Below are positions 41,178 through 48,494 of a stretch of DNA of 64,000 nucleotides, piece after piece. The stretch is from a virus. The translations under genes and the position numbers were made by a program. Under the pieces are notes generated by a model. That model made no database searches, was not told the origin of the DNA, and saw nothing but the letters and a program-made list of their open reading frames with translations. The DNA lies in the IMG/VR virus record IMGVR_UViG_3300031746_000007, positions 1 through 64,000 of that record; one strand, 5' to 3'. Each line of letters starts with the position of its first letter. The first letter of the stretch is position 1.

Positions 41178-42929
41178 CTACTCTTCATACGACTCGGAAC
41201 CAGAAGTCGGCTCCTCGGGGTACTGTTCCTCGGGGTACTGTTCGGGACCGCCCGGCACCCCCTCGCCGCCGAGCATGCCCATCGCTTGCTGCATCATCGC
41301 TTGTTGCTGCCCTTGCGCCTCGGATTTGAGACGCGCGATCAACGCCTGCACGTCTTCGACGTCGTAGTATTCGGCGACGAACTGCACCGCGTGATCGAGG
41401 TCGAGCACACCCCCGGTGCGTGCGGCGATTGCCGCTCGAGTCGCCAGCTCGACGTCGGAGAGCAGCGGTTCGAAGTAGTGCGGCCACTGAATCGAGACCG
41501 AGCCACCCTTGCCGAGCTTCGGCTCGACGTAGCTCGTCTCGCCCGTCTCGGGGTCGATGACCTTGCGCTTCGGCAAGATCACGCCAGCGCGTACCGTCTC
41601 CCCGGTCAGGGGATCCGTGGTCTTCGTCTCCTTGAGCTTCTGAACCGCGGCGAGCATCATCTCCGCCAGAACGAGAACGAGCTTCTGCCCGTACTGCTCA
41701 CGCAGCACGTCGGCCTTCGCCAGCATCGACGAGAACGCGCGCTCGATCTCCGTCGCCGTGCTCCGCGACATATCCGGCCGCTCGAGCACGCACTGCGCAC
41801 TCTCGAGCGTGAACCCACGCAACTGACCAGCCAGGTCGAGAGCTGCCTTCGGACCGGAGCCGGAGATCTCGATGTAGCTGCTACTGCTCCCGGTCGGCAG
41901 CTTGATCGCGTTGTCGCTGCCCTTCTTGACGTCGGACATTTCGGCGTCGGTGATGAGGCTCAGCGTCGGATCGCAGTTCGCCACGATGCCCTTGTTGGCT
42001 TGTGCGATGAGAGCGTCGATCGCCGCGATCATCTCGTAGACGCCGTGACAGTCGGGGTCGCCGTCGACGTCGTCCTGCACCGGCAGGTTCTGCGCCCACA
42101 CCACCGGGCAGAACCCGAGCCCGTGCTCGACTACCGTCGACCCGACCGCCGCCCAATCCGGCTCGTCGCCGTCGCCGACCGGCACCGGGTTGAAAAGCAC
42201 GTCTTTCTCTTCGTCGATGATGCGCCGGTACCAGTACGCTTCCTCGCGCCACACGCCGGCAGCGTCGCGCTGCTCGACCGGGTACATGTAGCGCTTCTCG
42301 ATCGACTTGAGCTTGTGCGTCATCCGGTCGGCGAACGTCGGCTGCACCCACCGGGGGTCATGCACCTCGATGACGATCCTGCCTTCGACAAACTGGAACC
42401 CGACGCACGCTGAGCCCATCGCTCCGCCGTACTGCCGCGCCAAAAGCATGAGCGCCCACAACCGCCCCGAGTCGACGAGCGCCCCGAGATAAGCCTCGGT
42501 GTCGGGGTCAGACTCGACCTTCAGAGTCGGGTGTCGCTTCTCCGAGAAGAGCAAGCCGGTGAACCGGTCGACGATGACGCGCACCAGCGGGTATGGTGCC
42601 GAGGGTCGACGGAACTTGATCGGCATCGTCGAGCCCGCGTCGTAGAACCCGGGAGGGATAGTCCCCTGCGACGCGATCGCTTCCGTCTCAATCGGATCGC
42701 AGGCAGTCCCACCATTCCAGTCCACCCGCCGACCGCTGTATGTCTCGCACCGATGCCATGCCCACAGGTAGTTCAGGCGTTGTTGTCGAGGGCTGAGCCC
42801 GAGCCGGGCAACCCGATCGTTCGTTTGCTGCGCAGTCTCGGCAGCACCTACGCTCTTCAGCGTCCGCTGCGCCAATCCGCCCAACAACCTCCGGACCAAG
42901 CCCGGCTCGTAGCTCGTGCCGCTGGACAT
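41178..42929 (-). CDS. Portal protein
   Basis: 583 aa. The size, place next to the large terminase, and the order of features fit phage portals: a helical N-terminus, a PLVRVIVDRFTGLLF segment near residue 115, the clip/stem region with FKLPTG-like strands followed by helix (GQLRGFTLESAQCVL), a MLAKADVLREQYG wing helix and a long Gln/Met-rich helical C-terminus. The last residues are a short duplicated QYPEE tail. Confidence 0.85.
   Translation of the reverse strand: MSSGTSYEPGLVRRLLGGLAQRTLKSVGAAETAQQTNDRVARLGLSPRQQRLNYLWAWHRCETYSGRRVDWNGGTACDPIETEAIASQGTIPPGFYDAGSTMPIKFRRPSAPYPLVRVIVDRFTGLLFSEKRHPTLKVESDPDTEAYLGALVDSGRLWALMLLARQYGGAMGSACVGFQFVEGRIVIEVHDPRWVQPTFADRMTHKLKSIEKRYMYPVEQRDAAGVWREEAYWYRRIIDEEKDVLFNPVPVGDGDEPDWAAVGSTVVEHGLGFCPVVWAQNLPVQDDVDGDPDCHGVYEMIAAIDALIAQANKGIVANCDPTLSLITDAEMSDVKKGSDNAIKLPTGSSSSYIEISGSGPKAALDLAGQLRGFTLESAQCVLERPDMSRSTATEIERAFSSMLAKADVLREQYGQKLVLVLAEMMLAAVQKLKETKTTDPLTGETVRAGVILPKRKVIDPETGETSYVEPKLGKGGSVSIQWPHYFEPLLSDVELATRAAIAARTGGVLDLDHAVQFVAEYYDVEDVQALIARLKSEAQGQQQAMMQQAMGMLGGEGVPGGPEQYPEEQYPEEPTSGSESYEE
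41213..41242 (-). repeat. 15-bp tandem duplication in the portal tail
   Basis: The 15-base unit CCTCGGGGTACTGTT (plus strand) occurs twice without a gap and adds a second QYPEE unit to the portal C-terminus. It keeps the frame. The duplication is in a disordered acidic tail and probably has little effect. Confidence 0.85.
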
Positions 42930-42932
42930 CGG

Positions 42933-43328
42933 TTACTCCTTCACAGGCTCCGGCACGCGACGCGCGAGCGGGCGATCCCCGAGCACGTCTGCCTTCTGCG
43001 CGAGGTCGACCGCGACCGAGGCGACGATCATCCACTTCTCGGATGACTCGGGCCGCGGGGGTTTGCCCTCGACCATTTGCTGCCCCTTCTCGTCCTTGGT
43101 GATCTTCTGATCGACCGGCTGCATCGCCAACATCGTGCACGCGCGCGCGACGTCGAGCATGCTGAGCGATACGGTCTTCGCCAACACCGCGATCTTCTCG
43201 TCGAGCTGCCGGCCGATCGACACGATCGACACAGGGGTCTGCATCATCTCCGGCGGGATGCCCGGCACCGCAGACAACCGCGCTGCCTGGTCGTGATTCA
43301 AAGCCTGCTTCAAGTCTTCGCCTTCCAT
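42933..43328 (-). CDS. Unknown protein between terminase and portal
   Basis: 131 aa. A helical protein with KQALNHDQAARLSAVPG at the N-terminus and MLDVARACTMLAMQPVDQ in the middle; the C-terminal third (SEKWMIVASVAVDLAQKADV) is another helix. It is the first gene behind a likely late promoter that overlaps the terminase stop. No family is recognised. Confidence 0.72.
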   Translation of the reverse strand: MEGEDLKQALNHDQAARLSAVPGIPPEMMQTPVSIVSIGRQLDEKIAVLAKTVSLSMLDVARACTMLAMQPVDQKITKDEKGQQMVEGKPPRPESSEKWMIVASVAVDLAQKADVLGDRPLARRVPEPVKE

Positions 43329-43348
43329 TGTCGTCTCCTCCTTGTGGT

Positions 43349-43377
43349 TTTCTACGCTACACTGCCCGACCCGTCAA
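43349..43377 (-). promoter_or_regulatory. Probable late promoter of the portal operon
   Basis: TTGACG (43372-43377), 17-bp spacer, TAGAAA (43349-43354) on the minus strand. The -35 overlaps the last codons of the terminase gene. It is about 20 bp before the start of the 131-residue protein gene. Confidence 0.55.
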
Positions 43378-44828
43378 CGCGACGTGAGATCGACACGCCC
43401 CGTCTGCATCTTCTTCGAACCCATGCGAGCGCCTTCTCGGGCAAACCAGCTCGCCATGAGCGTGTCGCCGGTGTGCGCGTTGGGGTCGAAGAACAGCATT
43501 TCTTGAATCCACTGCGCGACTTCGGGGTGCATCACACCCCCGCCGTCGTTCGGGATGATCCACTTCCCGTTGCTCATCTCGACCGCGATCGACTCGACAC
43601 CGAACTCCGGGCTCGCCTTGTTCTTGCCGGTCGTGAACGCCCGGATAGGGACCGCGCTGCCGGCGCGCGCGAACTGCAACAAGTAGTCCTGCGCCGCGTT
43701 GTTCTCGACGACCACAATCGAATTGTAGCGATGGTGTGTGTCGATAAGCCGGTTGACGATGTCCGGTCCCGCCCACTTGCCGGCGTCGATATTGATGAGC
43801 TGTCGGGATTCGTCCGGGTGCACGAAGATGGTAAACATCACCGTGCGACCGGCCGCCGCGTGCTTCTGCACCCCGAGGTCGACCCCCGTGAATGACCGCC
43901 CGCGAGTGACGCCGGCCATGATCGGCAAGAGCTTGAGCCCGCGCCCGCGCTCGAGACACAGATCGATCCAGGCTTGCTTGAACCGCGACTCGCTATCGTC
44001 GCGCGCCTGGCACATCATCTGCCGAGCGAACTCGAGCGGGCCCAGCTCGAGACGCCGCTCCTCGATGCGCGACTTCGGCCACCTCTCCGGCCAACGCGGC
44101 TCACCCGTCGAATCCATGACCGGATACCGGAGAGCCGTCCAGGTTGGTTGACGCGCGAACCGGTGCAACGAATCGTCGGGATGATACGCGTTGCCGACAA
44201 TCCACACCCGCGCGTCGCGCGTCAGTCGACCGATGAGCGTCGCGTGAATCCACTTCCAAAGGTCTTCGCGCGCCGCCGGCGTCCGACAGTTTTCATAGTC
44301 GAGGATGTCGTCGAAGATCAACAAGTCGATGCGTGCCCCGACTATGTTGCCGTGGATACCGCACGCCTGTAGCGAGGGGTCTTTGCCAACGACCGTGCGC
44401 TGCACGAACAAGTGATGCGACGTCCAGGGGTCGCCCTTCTTGAGGTGCGGGAACACCATCGCCAGCTCCGCCGAGCTTTCGATGTACTTCGCCACCGTCC
44501 GAACGATCTTCGCCGCCTGCTCGTGCGTGTTGCTGATCACGACGACGCGCGAATTCGGGTTACGCCCCAGCTCCCACAGCACGCGCCCGATCGAGACCTG
44601 TTGCGTCTTGCCGCCTTCGGTGTGGCTCCACAACAACAGTCGTCGATGCGACGACATGAGCCCTTGCCAGGCGACGTGCATCGGCGCCATCTCGATCGGC
44701 GCCCCCGTCATCTCGTCCTTGAGCACGAACTCCATGAAGGCAGAGGGGTCCACCCGCGCCGCTTGCGCGTGGATCTCCTGCGCCTGACGCAGTCGATCTA
44801 GGAACTCCTGACCGGCATCGTCGCTCAT
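43374..44828 (-). CDS. Terminase large subunit
   Basis: 484 aa from the ATG at 44828, which overlaps the upstream stop as TGATG. The ATPase part has a Walker A-type loop SHTEGGKT at 68-75, LLIFDD (Walker B) at 169-174, and a coupling-type VGNAYHPDD near 211-219. The nuclease part has FTGVDLG with D317, VVVENN with E375 and a late acidic residue in HTGDTL. This is the packaging motor with RNase H-fold nuclease. No small terminase subunit is recognisable in the window, unless the small HTH protein at 45340 serves. Confidence 0.9.
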   Translation of the reverse strand: MSDDAGQEFLDRLRQAQEIHAQAARVDPSAFMEFVLKDEMTGAPIEMAPMHVAWQGLMSSHRRLLLWSHTEGGKTQQVSIGRVLWELGRNPNSRVVVISNTHEQAAKIVRTVAKYIESSAELAMVFPHLKKGDPWTSHHLFVQRTVVGKDPSLQACGIHGNIVGARIDLLIFDDILDYENCRTPAAREDLWKWIHATLIGRLTRDARVWIVGNAYHPDDSLHRFARQPTWTALRYPVMDSTGEPRWPERWPKSRIEERRLELGPLEFARQMMCQARDDSESRFKQAWIDLCLERGRGLKLLPIMAGVTRGRSFTGVDLGVQKHAAAGRTVMFTIFVHPDESRQLINIDAGKWAGPDIVNRLIDTHHRYNSIVVVENNAAQDYLLQFARAGSAVPIRAFTTGKNKASPEFGVESIAVEMSNGKWIIPNDGGGVMHPEVAQWIQEMLFFDPNAHTGDTLMASWFAREGARMGSKKMQTGRVDLTSR

Positions 44829-45343
44829 CAGAACTCGTGACCGCAGTTCGGACACGTGGTCAGCTTGCCCTCGCGTGCCGTGAACGTCACCTCGCGCGTC
44901 GCGTGCGAAGCCTCCGCCGACGCCTCGCTCGCCGTCTTCTCTGCCGCCGAGCACAGCTTCGCAATGTCGGCCGCATCGAACCCGGTGCTCTCGAGCAACC
45001 CGTCCGCGGTCTCATTGATCTCCTGTAAGAGGTCGGCGAGCTGCGGTCGGTTCCATTCCGCGGTCTCCGCGCTCCGATTGAGAGCTACCCCGAGAGCGAT
45101 CGCCTTGCGGTCGTCGATGTCGAGGCGCACGATCTTGACGACCGTCCACCCCAGATCGCGCATGACCTGCAACCGACCGTTGCCGCCGATGACCCGCCCG
45201 GTCGACTTCTGCACGACGAGCGGCTCGACCTGCCCGAACTGCAACAGGCTCGCCTTGATCGCGGCAAGGTTGTTCGTCGGATGCTTCCGAGCGTTGCGCG
45301 GGTCTTCAGTCAGCGACCCGATCGGCATGACCTCGACGATCAC
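44828..45343 (-). CDS. ParB/Spo0J N-domain-like protein with C-terminal zinc motif
   Basis: 171 aa using a GTG at 45343 that forms a GTGA overlap with the upstream stop; an ATG at 45328 is the alternative. Contains DPRNARKHP, then Q-FGQVEPLVV and GGNGRLQVMRDLGW, the ParB-like nuclease (CTPase-fold) domain core. The C-terminus ends CPNCGHEF, a half zinc site. Such proteins frequently precede terminase genes in phages and may have a role in DNA recognition for packaging or in transcription. Confidence 0.8.
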   Translation of the reverse strand: MIVEVMPIGSLTEDPRNARKHPTNNLAAIKASLLQFGQVEPLVVQKSTGRVIGGNGRLQVMRDLGWTVVKIVRLDIDDRKAIALGVALNRSAETAEWNRPQLADLLQEINETADGLLESTGFDAADIAKLCSAAEKTASEASAEASHATREVTFTAREGKLTTCPNCGHEF

Positions 45344-45600
45344 GCGGCTGCCCGGCGCGGCTTCTCGAGCCACTCCTCGACCGGAATCTTGAGCTGCTTC
45401 TCGACGGCTACCGCGAGCCACAGAGGTATCGCGCGGTCACCCTTGAGGTACCGCGAGAACGCCGACAGCGACGCGCCGAGCTTCAACGCCAGCTGCTCGC
45501 ACGTCAGCGCATCCTCCTTGAGCAAGAGCGTGACGATCCTCTCAGCCGCCCGCGAATCGGGCTTGAGCGTGATGTACCGCCCCGAAGTAGGTCCACCCAT
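45340..45600 (-). CDS. Small helix-turn-helix protein
   Basis: 86 aa. The central part (ALTCEQLALKLGASLSAFSRYLKGDRAIP) is a helix-turn-helix of the Cro/CI type, followed by a helix (LWLAVAVEKQLKIPVEEWLEK). The ATG at 45600 has GGAGG six bases upstream. It is located before the ParB-like and terminase genes, so it is either a regulator or the DNA-binding small terminase subunit; the sequence does not decide. Confidence 0.72.
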   Translation of the reverse strand: MGGPTSGRYITLKPDSRAAERIVTLLLKEDALTCEQLALKLGASLSAFSRYLKGDRAIPLWLAVAVEKQLKIPVEEWLEKPRRAAA

Positions 45601-45602
45601 GA

Positions 45603-45968
45603 TCAACCTCCGCGTGCTTCCTGCACCCACGCTGCCAGCTGCGGCAGCCCATTGTCATCGACGAAAAAGCGCGGCAGCCCGAGCCGTCGCGCCTCCGCCT
45701 CTTCTCCTCGAGCGCCGGCGGAACCCTTCCACCGAGCCGTGAATACTACCGCGTGACACATCCGAAGCAGGTCGAGCGTTGCCTCGAGCCAGAACTGATC
45801 CGACAACGTCCGGTCATAGAACCGGTACATTGAATGCGGACACACCGGCACCGCACCCGTGAGCGCTACGTGAAACGCGAGTGCCTCTGCCTCGCGCACG
45901 TTGCACTCGACCAGCCACCCCGACTCGGCTCGGAATGGCCCGGCTATGTAGACGCGTCTCATAACCAT
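45603..45968 (-). CDS. DUF4406-like / nucleoside deoxyribosyltransferase-fold protein
   Basis: 121 aa. VYIAGPFR near the N-terminus, a helix with AEALAFHVALTGAVPVCPH, LDLLRMCHAVVF, and a W-GSAGARGEEAEARRLG end: this is the DUF4406 pattern, a Rossmann-like fold close to nucleoside 2-deoxyribosyltransferases. Several starts are possible (ATG at 45968 or 45962, GTG at 45980); GGAG is 11 bases before the first. It is the first gene of the packaging block and lies directly behind a promoter-like sequence. Confidence 0.75.
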   Translation of the reverse strand: MVMRRVYIAGPFRAESGWLVECNVREAEALAFHVALTGAVPVCPHSMYRFYDRTLSDQFWLEATLDLLRMCHAVVFTARWKGSAGARGEEAEARRLGLPRFFVDDNGLPQLAAWVQEARGG

Positions 45969-45970
45969 AA

Positions 45971-45999
45971 CATTTACCACTCCGTTTGTCCTGAGTCAA
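45971..45999 (-). promoter_or_regulatory. Promoter-like element between integrase and packaging genes
   Basis: TTGACT (45994-45999), 17-bp spacer, TAAATG (45971-45976) on the minus strand, in the only gap (about 50 bp) between the integrase stop and the DUF4406-like gene. It could start the packaging transcript, though the predicted start point then lies very near the first codons. It lacks the AATGA block of the early elements. Confidence 0.4.
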
Positions 46000-46018
46000 G
46001 CCCCTTGGCAAAAGAAAC

Positions 46019-46972
46019 CTACAGCCCGATCCCGTCCGCCGCGTTGTCGTCGAAGAGCCCGGCGTCGCGAATGTACCGGCGCACCATCGTCACCGACCGA
46101 TGTCCAGTCTGGCCCATGATCGCGCGCTCCGACTTGCCTGCTCGAGCCGCCGTCGTCACGAGCCCGGCCCGGAGCGAGTGACCGGAGACCTTGGCCGGGT
46201 CTAGCCCGGCAGCCTTGGCCGCCGACTTGATCAGGTTCGCGATGTCCTTGCCGTCGAGCCGCAGCCCGGTCGACTTGCCATGCCTGGTCAGCCCGACGAA
46301 CAGCGGGCCCGCTACGTCTCCGCGCTCGCCGAGCCACACCGTGACCGCGCGCACCGGGCAGAGCGACCCGCCGCGCGGGATGCCGACCTTCCGGCCGGCT
46401 CCTTCCTGGTCGGTCTTCGACCGCCGCAGCGTCACCGTGAGCCCATCCTCGGACGTCGCCAGGTCGACGACGTCGAGCCCTACCAGCTCCGATCGGCGGA
46501 ACGCACCGGCGAACCCGAGGAGGAGGATCGCGCGATCGCGCGTGCCCTTGAGCCCGGACGGAAGGGTCGACACCATAGCCCGGAGGTCCGACAGAACGAT
46601 CGGCGCGACCTGCCGCTGAGCCGTGAGCTTCGTCCGGCGGATGCCTTGAAGCACCGACCGCACCGGTGCCGACGCTCGAGGAGAAGGATACCCGCCGGCG
46701 CGCTGCGCCTCAGAGATCGCGGCGAGAGCCCTCTCGATGGTCGCCACCTTGCGACCGGAATCGGCGAGCTTGGCAATGTAGACGGCTACGGTCTCCGGCG
46801 TCGCCGGCATGAACGAGAGATTGCGCGACCCGCACCACGCCGTGAACGCACCCCAGCTCGTGCGGTAGGCGCGTCGTGTCGCGTCCGACTTGGCCGCCTT
46901 GGCATAGGTGCGTGCCGACTCGAGCGAACGAGCTAGCGCCGCCGGTGCCGCGGGGATGAGGTCAGCACCCAT
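46019..46972 (-). CDS. Tyrosine recombinase (integrase)
   Basis: 317 aa from the ATG at 46972. An N-terminal SAM-like core-binding domain (residues about 12-110) is followed by the catalytic domain with all expected residues: R159 in GAFRRSEL, K186 in RRSKTDQ, H265 and R268 in GHSLRAG, H291 in TGHRS, and Y300. It should integrate or excise the phage genome, which implies a temperate life style. The start lies inside the last codons of the upstream zinc-finger gene, so the integrase is translated as the third gene of the P1 early operon. No attachment site is identified nearby. Confidence 0.9.
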   Translation of the reverse strand: MGADLIPAAPAALARSLESARTYAKAAKSDATRRAYRTSWGAFTAWCGSRNLSFMPATPETVAVYIAKLADSGRKVATIERALAAISEAQRAGGYPSPRASAPVRSVLQGIRRTKLTAQRQVAPIVLSDLRAMVSTLPSGLKGTRDRAILLLGFAGAFRRSELVGLDVVDLATSEDGLTVTLRRSKTDQEGAGRKVGIPRGGSLCPVRAVTVWLGERGDVAGPLFVGLTRHGKSTGLRLDGKDIANLIKSAAKAAGLDPAKVSGHSLRAGLVTTAARAGKSERAIMGQTGHRSVTMVRRYIRDAGLFDDNAADGIGL

Positions 46973-47303
46973 AACGCCGCTCCGATTCGCACTCGGCGCG
47001 GTACTCGTCATCCTCGGCGCACTTGCCCTCCCAGGCTTCGCGCTCCTCATCGGTCAGAGCCTTCACGTCGACGACCTTGACCTTGCCGGTGCCGTTGCAC
47101 TCGTCGCAGGGTCGGTCGTAACCGCCGCGCATGTACTCGGCGAACTCGTCTTCGTCCCAGTCGCGTTCGCGGTCAGCCTCGGTGATTGCCCCGAGGTACG
47201 CACTGCTCTTGCCGTGACCGTCGCAGCTTCCGCAGATCTCCCAACGTGTCGGGAGCACCCGCTCGTTACCGTCCGCATCCTCGATCGTGTAGTCCCGCGG
47301 CAT
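46962..47303 (-). CDS. DnaJ-type zinc-finger protein
   Basis: 113 aa. Two CxxCxGxG-type pairs, CGSCDGHG (about 23-30) and CDECNGTG (about 67-74), as in the cysteine-rich domain of DnaJ, separated by an acidic helix. The C-terminus is acidic (EEREAWEGKCAEDDEYRAE). It has no J domain. It overlaps the integrase start and could be a regulator or partner of recombination; function unknown. Confidence 0.75.
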   Translation of the reverse strand: MPRDYTIEDADGNERVLPTRWEICGSCDGHGKSSAYLGAITEADRERDWDEDEFAEYMRGGYDRPCDECNGTGKVKVVDVKALTDEEREAWEGKCAEDDEYRAECESERRYGC

Positions 47304-47317
47304 CCTCGCCTCCTTCT

Positions 47318-47602
47318 CTAGTAGTCGCTTCCGAACCGCAACTCGCGCTCGATGTCGAGAGCGTCGGCGACCTCGTCGCCGAACATCGCGCGGTCTTCTT
47401 TCCAGCGGTTGTAGTCGGCGACGCCGGCGTTGTACTCGGCGTTGTCGCGAGCACGCTCGGGGTCACGCTCCACCGCTTCCGGCTCCGGGCAGCTCGTGTG
47501 CCGCGAACCCAGGCAGCGATCCCACATGATCTTCTCGCCAGCTTCGAAGCGCTCGTTGCACTTGCGACACTTGCCGGCGAACTTCGCAGTGATGATTCTC
47601 AT
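47318..47602 (-). CDS. Small zinc-binding protein
   Basis: 94 aa. The N-terminal 40 residues have CRKCNERFEAGEKIMWD and HTSC, a treble-clef-like zinc site often seen in phage proteins. The remainder is an acidic helix. It is the first gene of the operon of promoter P1, with AGGAGG upstream of the start. Confidence 0.75.
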   Translation of the reverse strand: MRIITAKFAGKCRKCNERFEAGEKIMWDRCLGSRHTSCPEPEAVERDPERARDNAEYNAGVADYNRWKEDRAMFGDEVADALDIERELRFGSDY

Positions 47603-47623
47603 CGCCTTGCCTCCTCGATTGTC

Positions 47624-47652
47624 AGCTTCTCATTCTCCCCGTCACTTGTCAA
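47624..47652 (-). promoter_or_regulatory. Early promoter P1
   Basis: TTGACA (47647-47652), 17-bp spacer ending in GAGAATGA, -10 position GAAGCT. Drives the 94-residue zinc protein, the DnaJ-type zinc protein and the integrase. The -10 departs most from the set. The leader is of class A (GACAATCGAGGAGG). Confidence 0.7.
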
Positions 47653-47677
47653 GAGAATTCGTACCCCCGTATCCTGG

Positions 47678-48142
47678 TCACCGACCGGAGCCGCGGAGCA
47701 TCGACTTCTCGGCGAAGCTCATCGTTCGCTCACCGGCGACGATCACGTGGTCGAGCACCGGGATCCCGAGAATCTTGCCGGCGTCGACCAGCCGACCGGT
47801 CAGCGCGACATCTTCGGCACTCGGTGTCGGGTCGCCTGAAGGATGGTTGTGCACGACGATCACGGCGGAGGCACCGAGCAGCACCGCGGTTCGAAACACC
47901 GTCCGCGGGTCGACCCCGACCCCGTCGATGCTGCCGCGAGCGACCTCGACGTAGCCGAGCACCCGGTTCTTGACGTCGAGCGGGAAGGCGAGAAACACCT
48001 CCTGCTCTTCACCCTCGAGCAGAGCCGCCGCGATGCTCGCCGCGTCCCGGGGCTCGCGTATCGGGGTCTCGTAGTCGACTTTGGAGTCAGCCGCCACCGG
48101 CACCCGGCGCGACCGCAGCTCGAGCTTCTTGACCGTCTTCAT
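47678..48142 (-). CDS. RadC-like JAB/MPN metalloprotease-fold protein
   Basis: 154 aa from the ATG at 48142 (GGAGGAG upstream). A complete JAMM zinc motif is present: E48, then H98-x-H100-x7-S108-x2-D111 (VHNHPSGDPTPSAED). RadC proteins of mobile elements and phages share this domain; it lacks the N-terminal HhH part. Its biochemical role is not settled. It may act in recombination or against host defence. It is the second gene of the P2 operon. Confidence 0.82.
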   Translation of the reverse strand: MKTVKKLELRSRRVPVAADSKVDYETPIREPRDAASIAAALLEGEEQEVFLAFPLDVKNRVLGYVEVARGSIDGVGVDPRTVFRTAVLLGASAVIVVHNHPSGDPTPSAEDVALTGRLVDAGKILGIPVLDHVIVAGERTMSFAEKSMLRGSGR

Positions 48143-48152
48143 GTCTCCTCCT

Positions 48153-48386
48153 TCAGCCACCGGCCCCGTAGGTCGTCTCGGCGAGAGCCGAGCCGGCGTC
48201 GATGGTCTCCTCGAAAGTCCGGGCTTCCTCGAGCCAGTCCCAGGTCTCGAGAGCCTTGGCGAAGGCGGCGCCGACCGGACACTCAGCCTTGTGGGGTTCG
48301 TGGGTGTCCCAGGAACCGCAGGAGCAGCGGCGACCGCGAAGCGTCGCTTTCATCAGCCGGCGAAGCACTGAAGCGCGAGTCATCAT
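48153..48386 (-). CDS. Small cysteine-containing protein
   Basis: 77 aa. A basic N-terminus (TRASVLRRLMKATLRGRR) is followed by CSCGSWDTHEPHKAECPVG, a likely zinc site with three cysteines and two histidines, and an acidic helical C-terminus. First gene of the P2 operon, with GGAGG five bases from the start. Not recognised. Confidence 0.7.
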   Translation of the reverse strand: MMTRASVLRRLMKATLRGRRCSCGSWDTHEPHKAECPVGAAFAKALETWDWLEEARTFEETIDAGSALAETTYGAGG

Positions 48387-48405
48387 GGCGACCTCCTACG
48401 CTCAG

Positions 48406-48434
48406 AGTGTCTCATTATCCTGTACAGTTGTCAA
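48406..48434 (-). promoter_or_regulatory. Early promoter P2
   Basis: TTGACA (48429-48434), 17-bp spacer ending in GATAATGA, -10 GACACT. It serves the 77-residue protein and the RadC-like gene. About 60 bp upstream, on the other strand, begins the zeta-like operon, so this gap is a divergent control region. Confidence 0.75.
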
Positions 48435-48494
48435 TAGAATATGGCACACCGCGCCCCCTGTTTTTTCTTAGTGTTTTCGTGCTAGATCTCACAC

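Noticed and set aside
45340-45600. Small HTH protein as the terminase small subunit
   Set aside because: Position fits, but the helix-turn-helix is also that of a Cro/CI-type regulator, and nothing in the sequence decides. It is listed only as an HTH protein.
45960-46020. Phage attachment site beside the integrase
   Set aside because: No tRNA-like or repeated core sequence is visible in the short gap, and no second copy can be sought within this window.
48412-48434. ATAAT in the AATGA block as the -10 hexamer
   Set aside because: It is only 9-10 bp from TTGACA, too close for a sigma factor of the usual kind. The GACNNT position at 17 bp fits better.
48435-48494. Promoter of the plus-strand effector island
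   Set aside because: The gap has a T-run and TAGATC near the start but no convincing -35 partner at normal spacing, so none is annotated.
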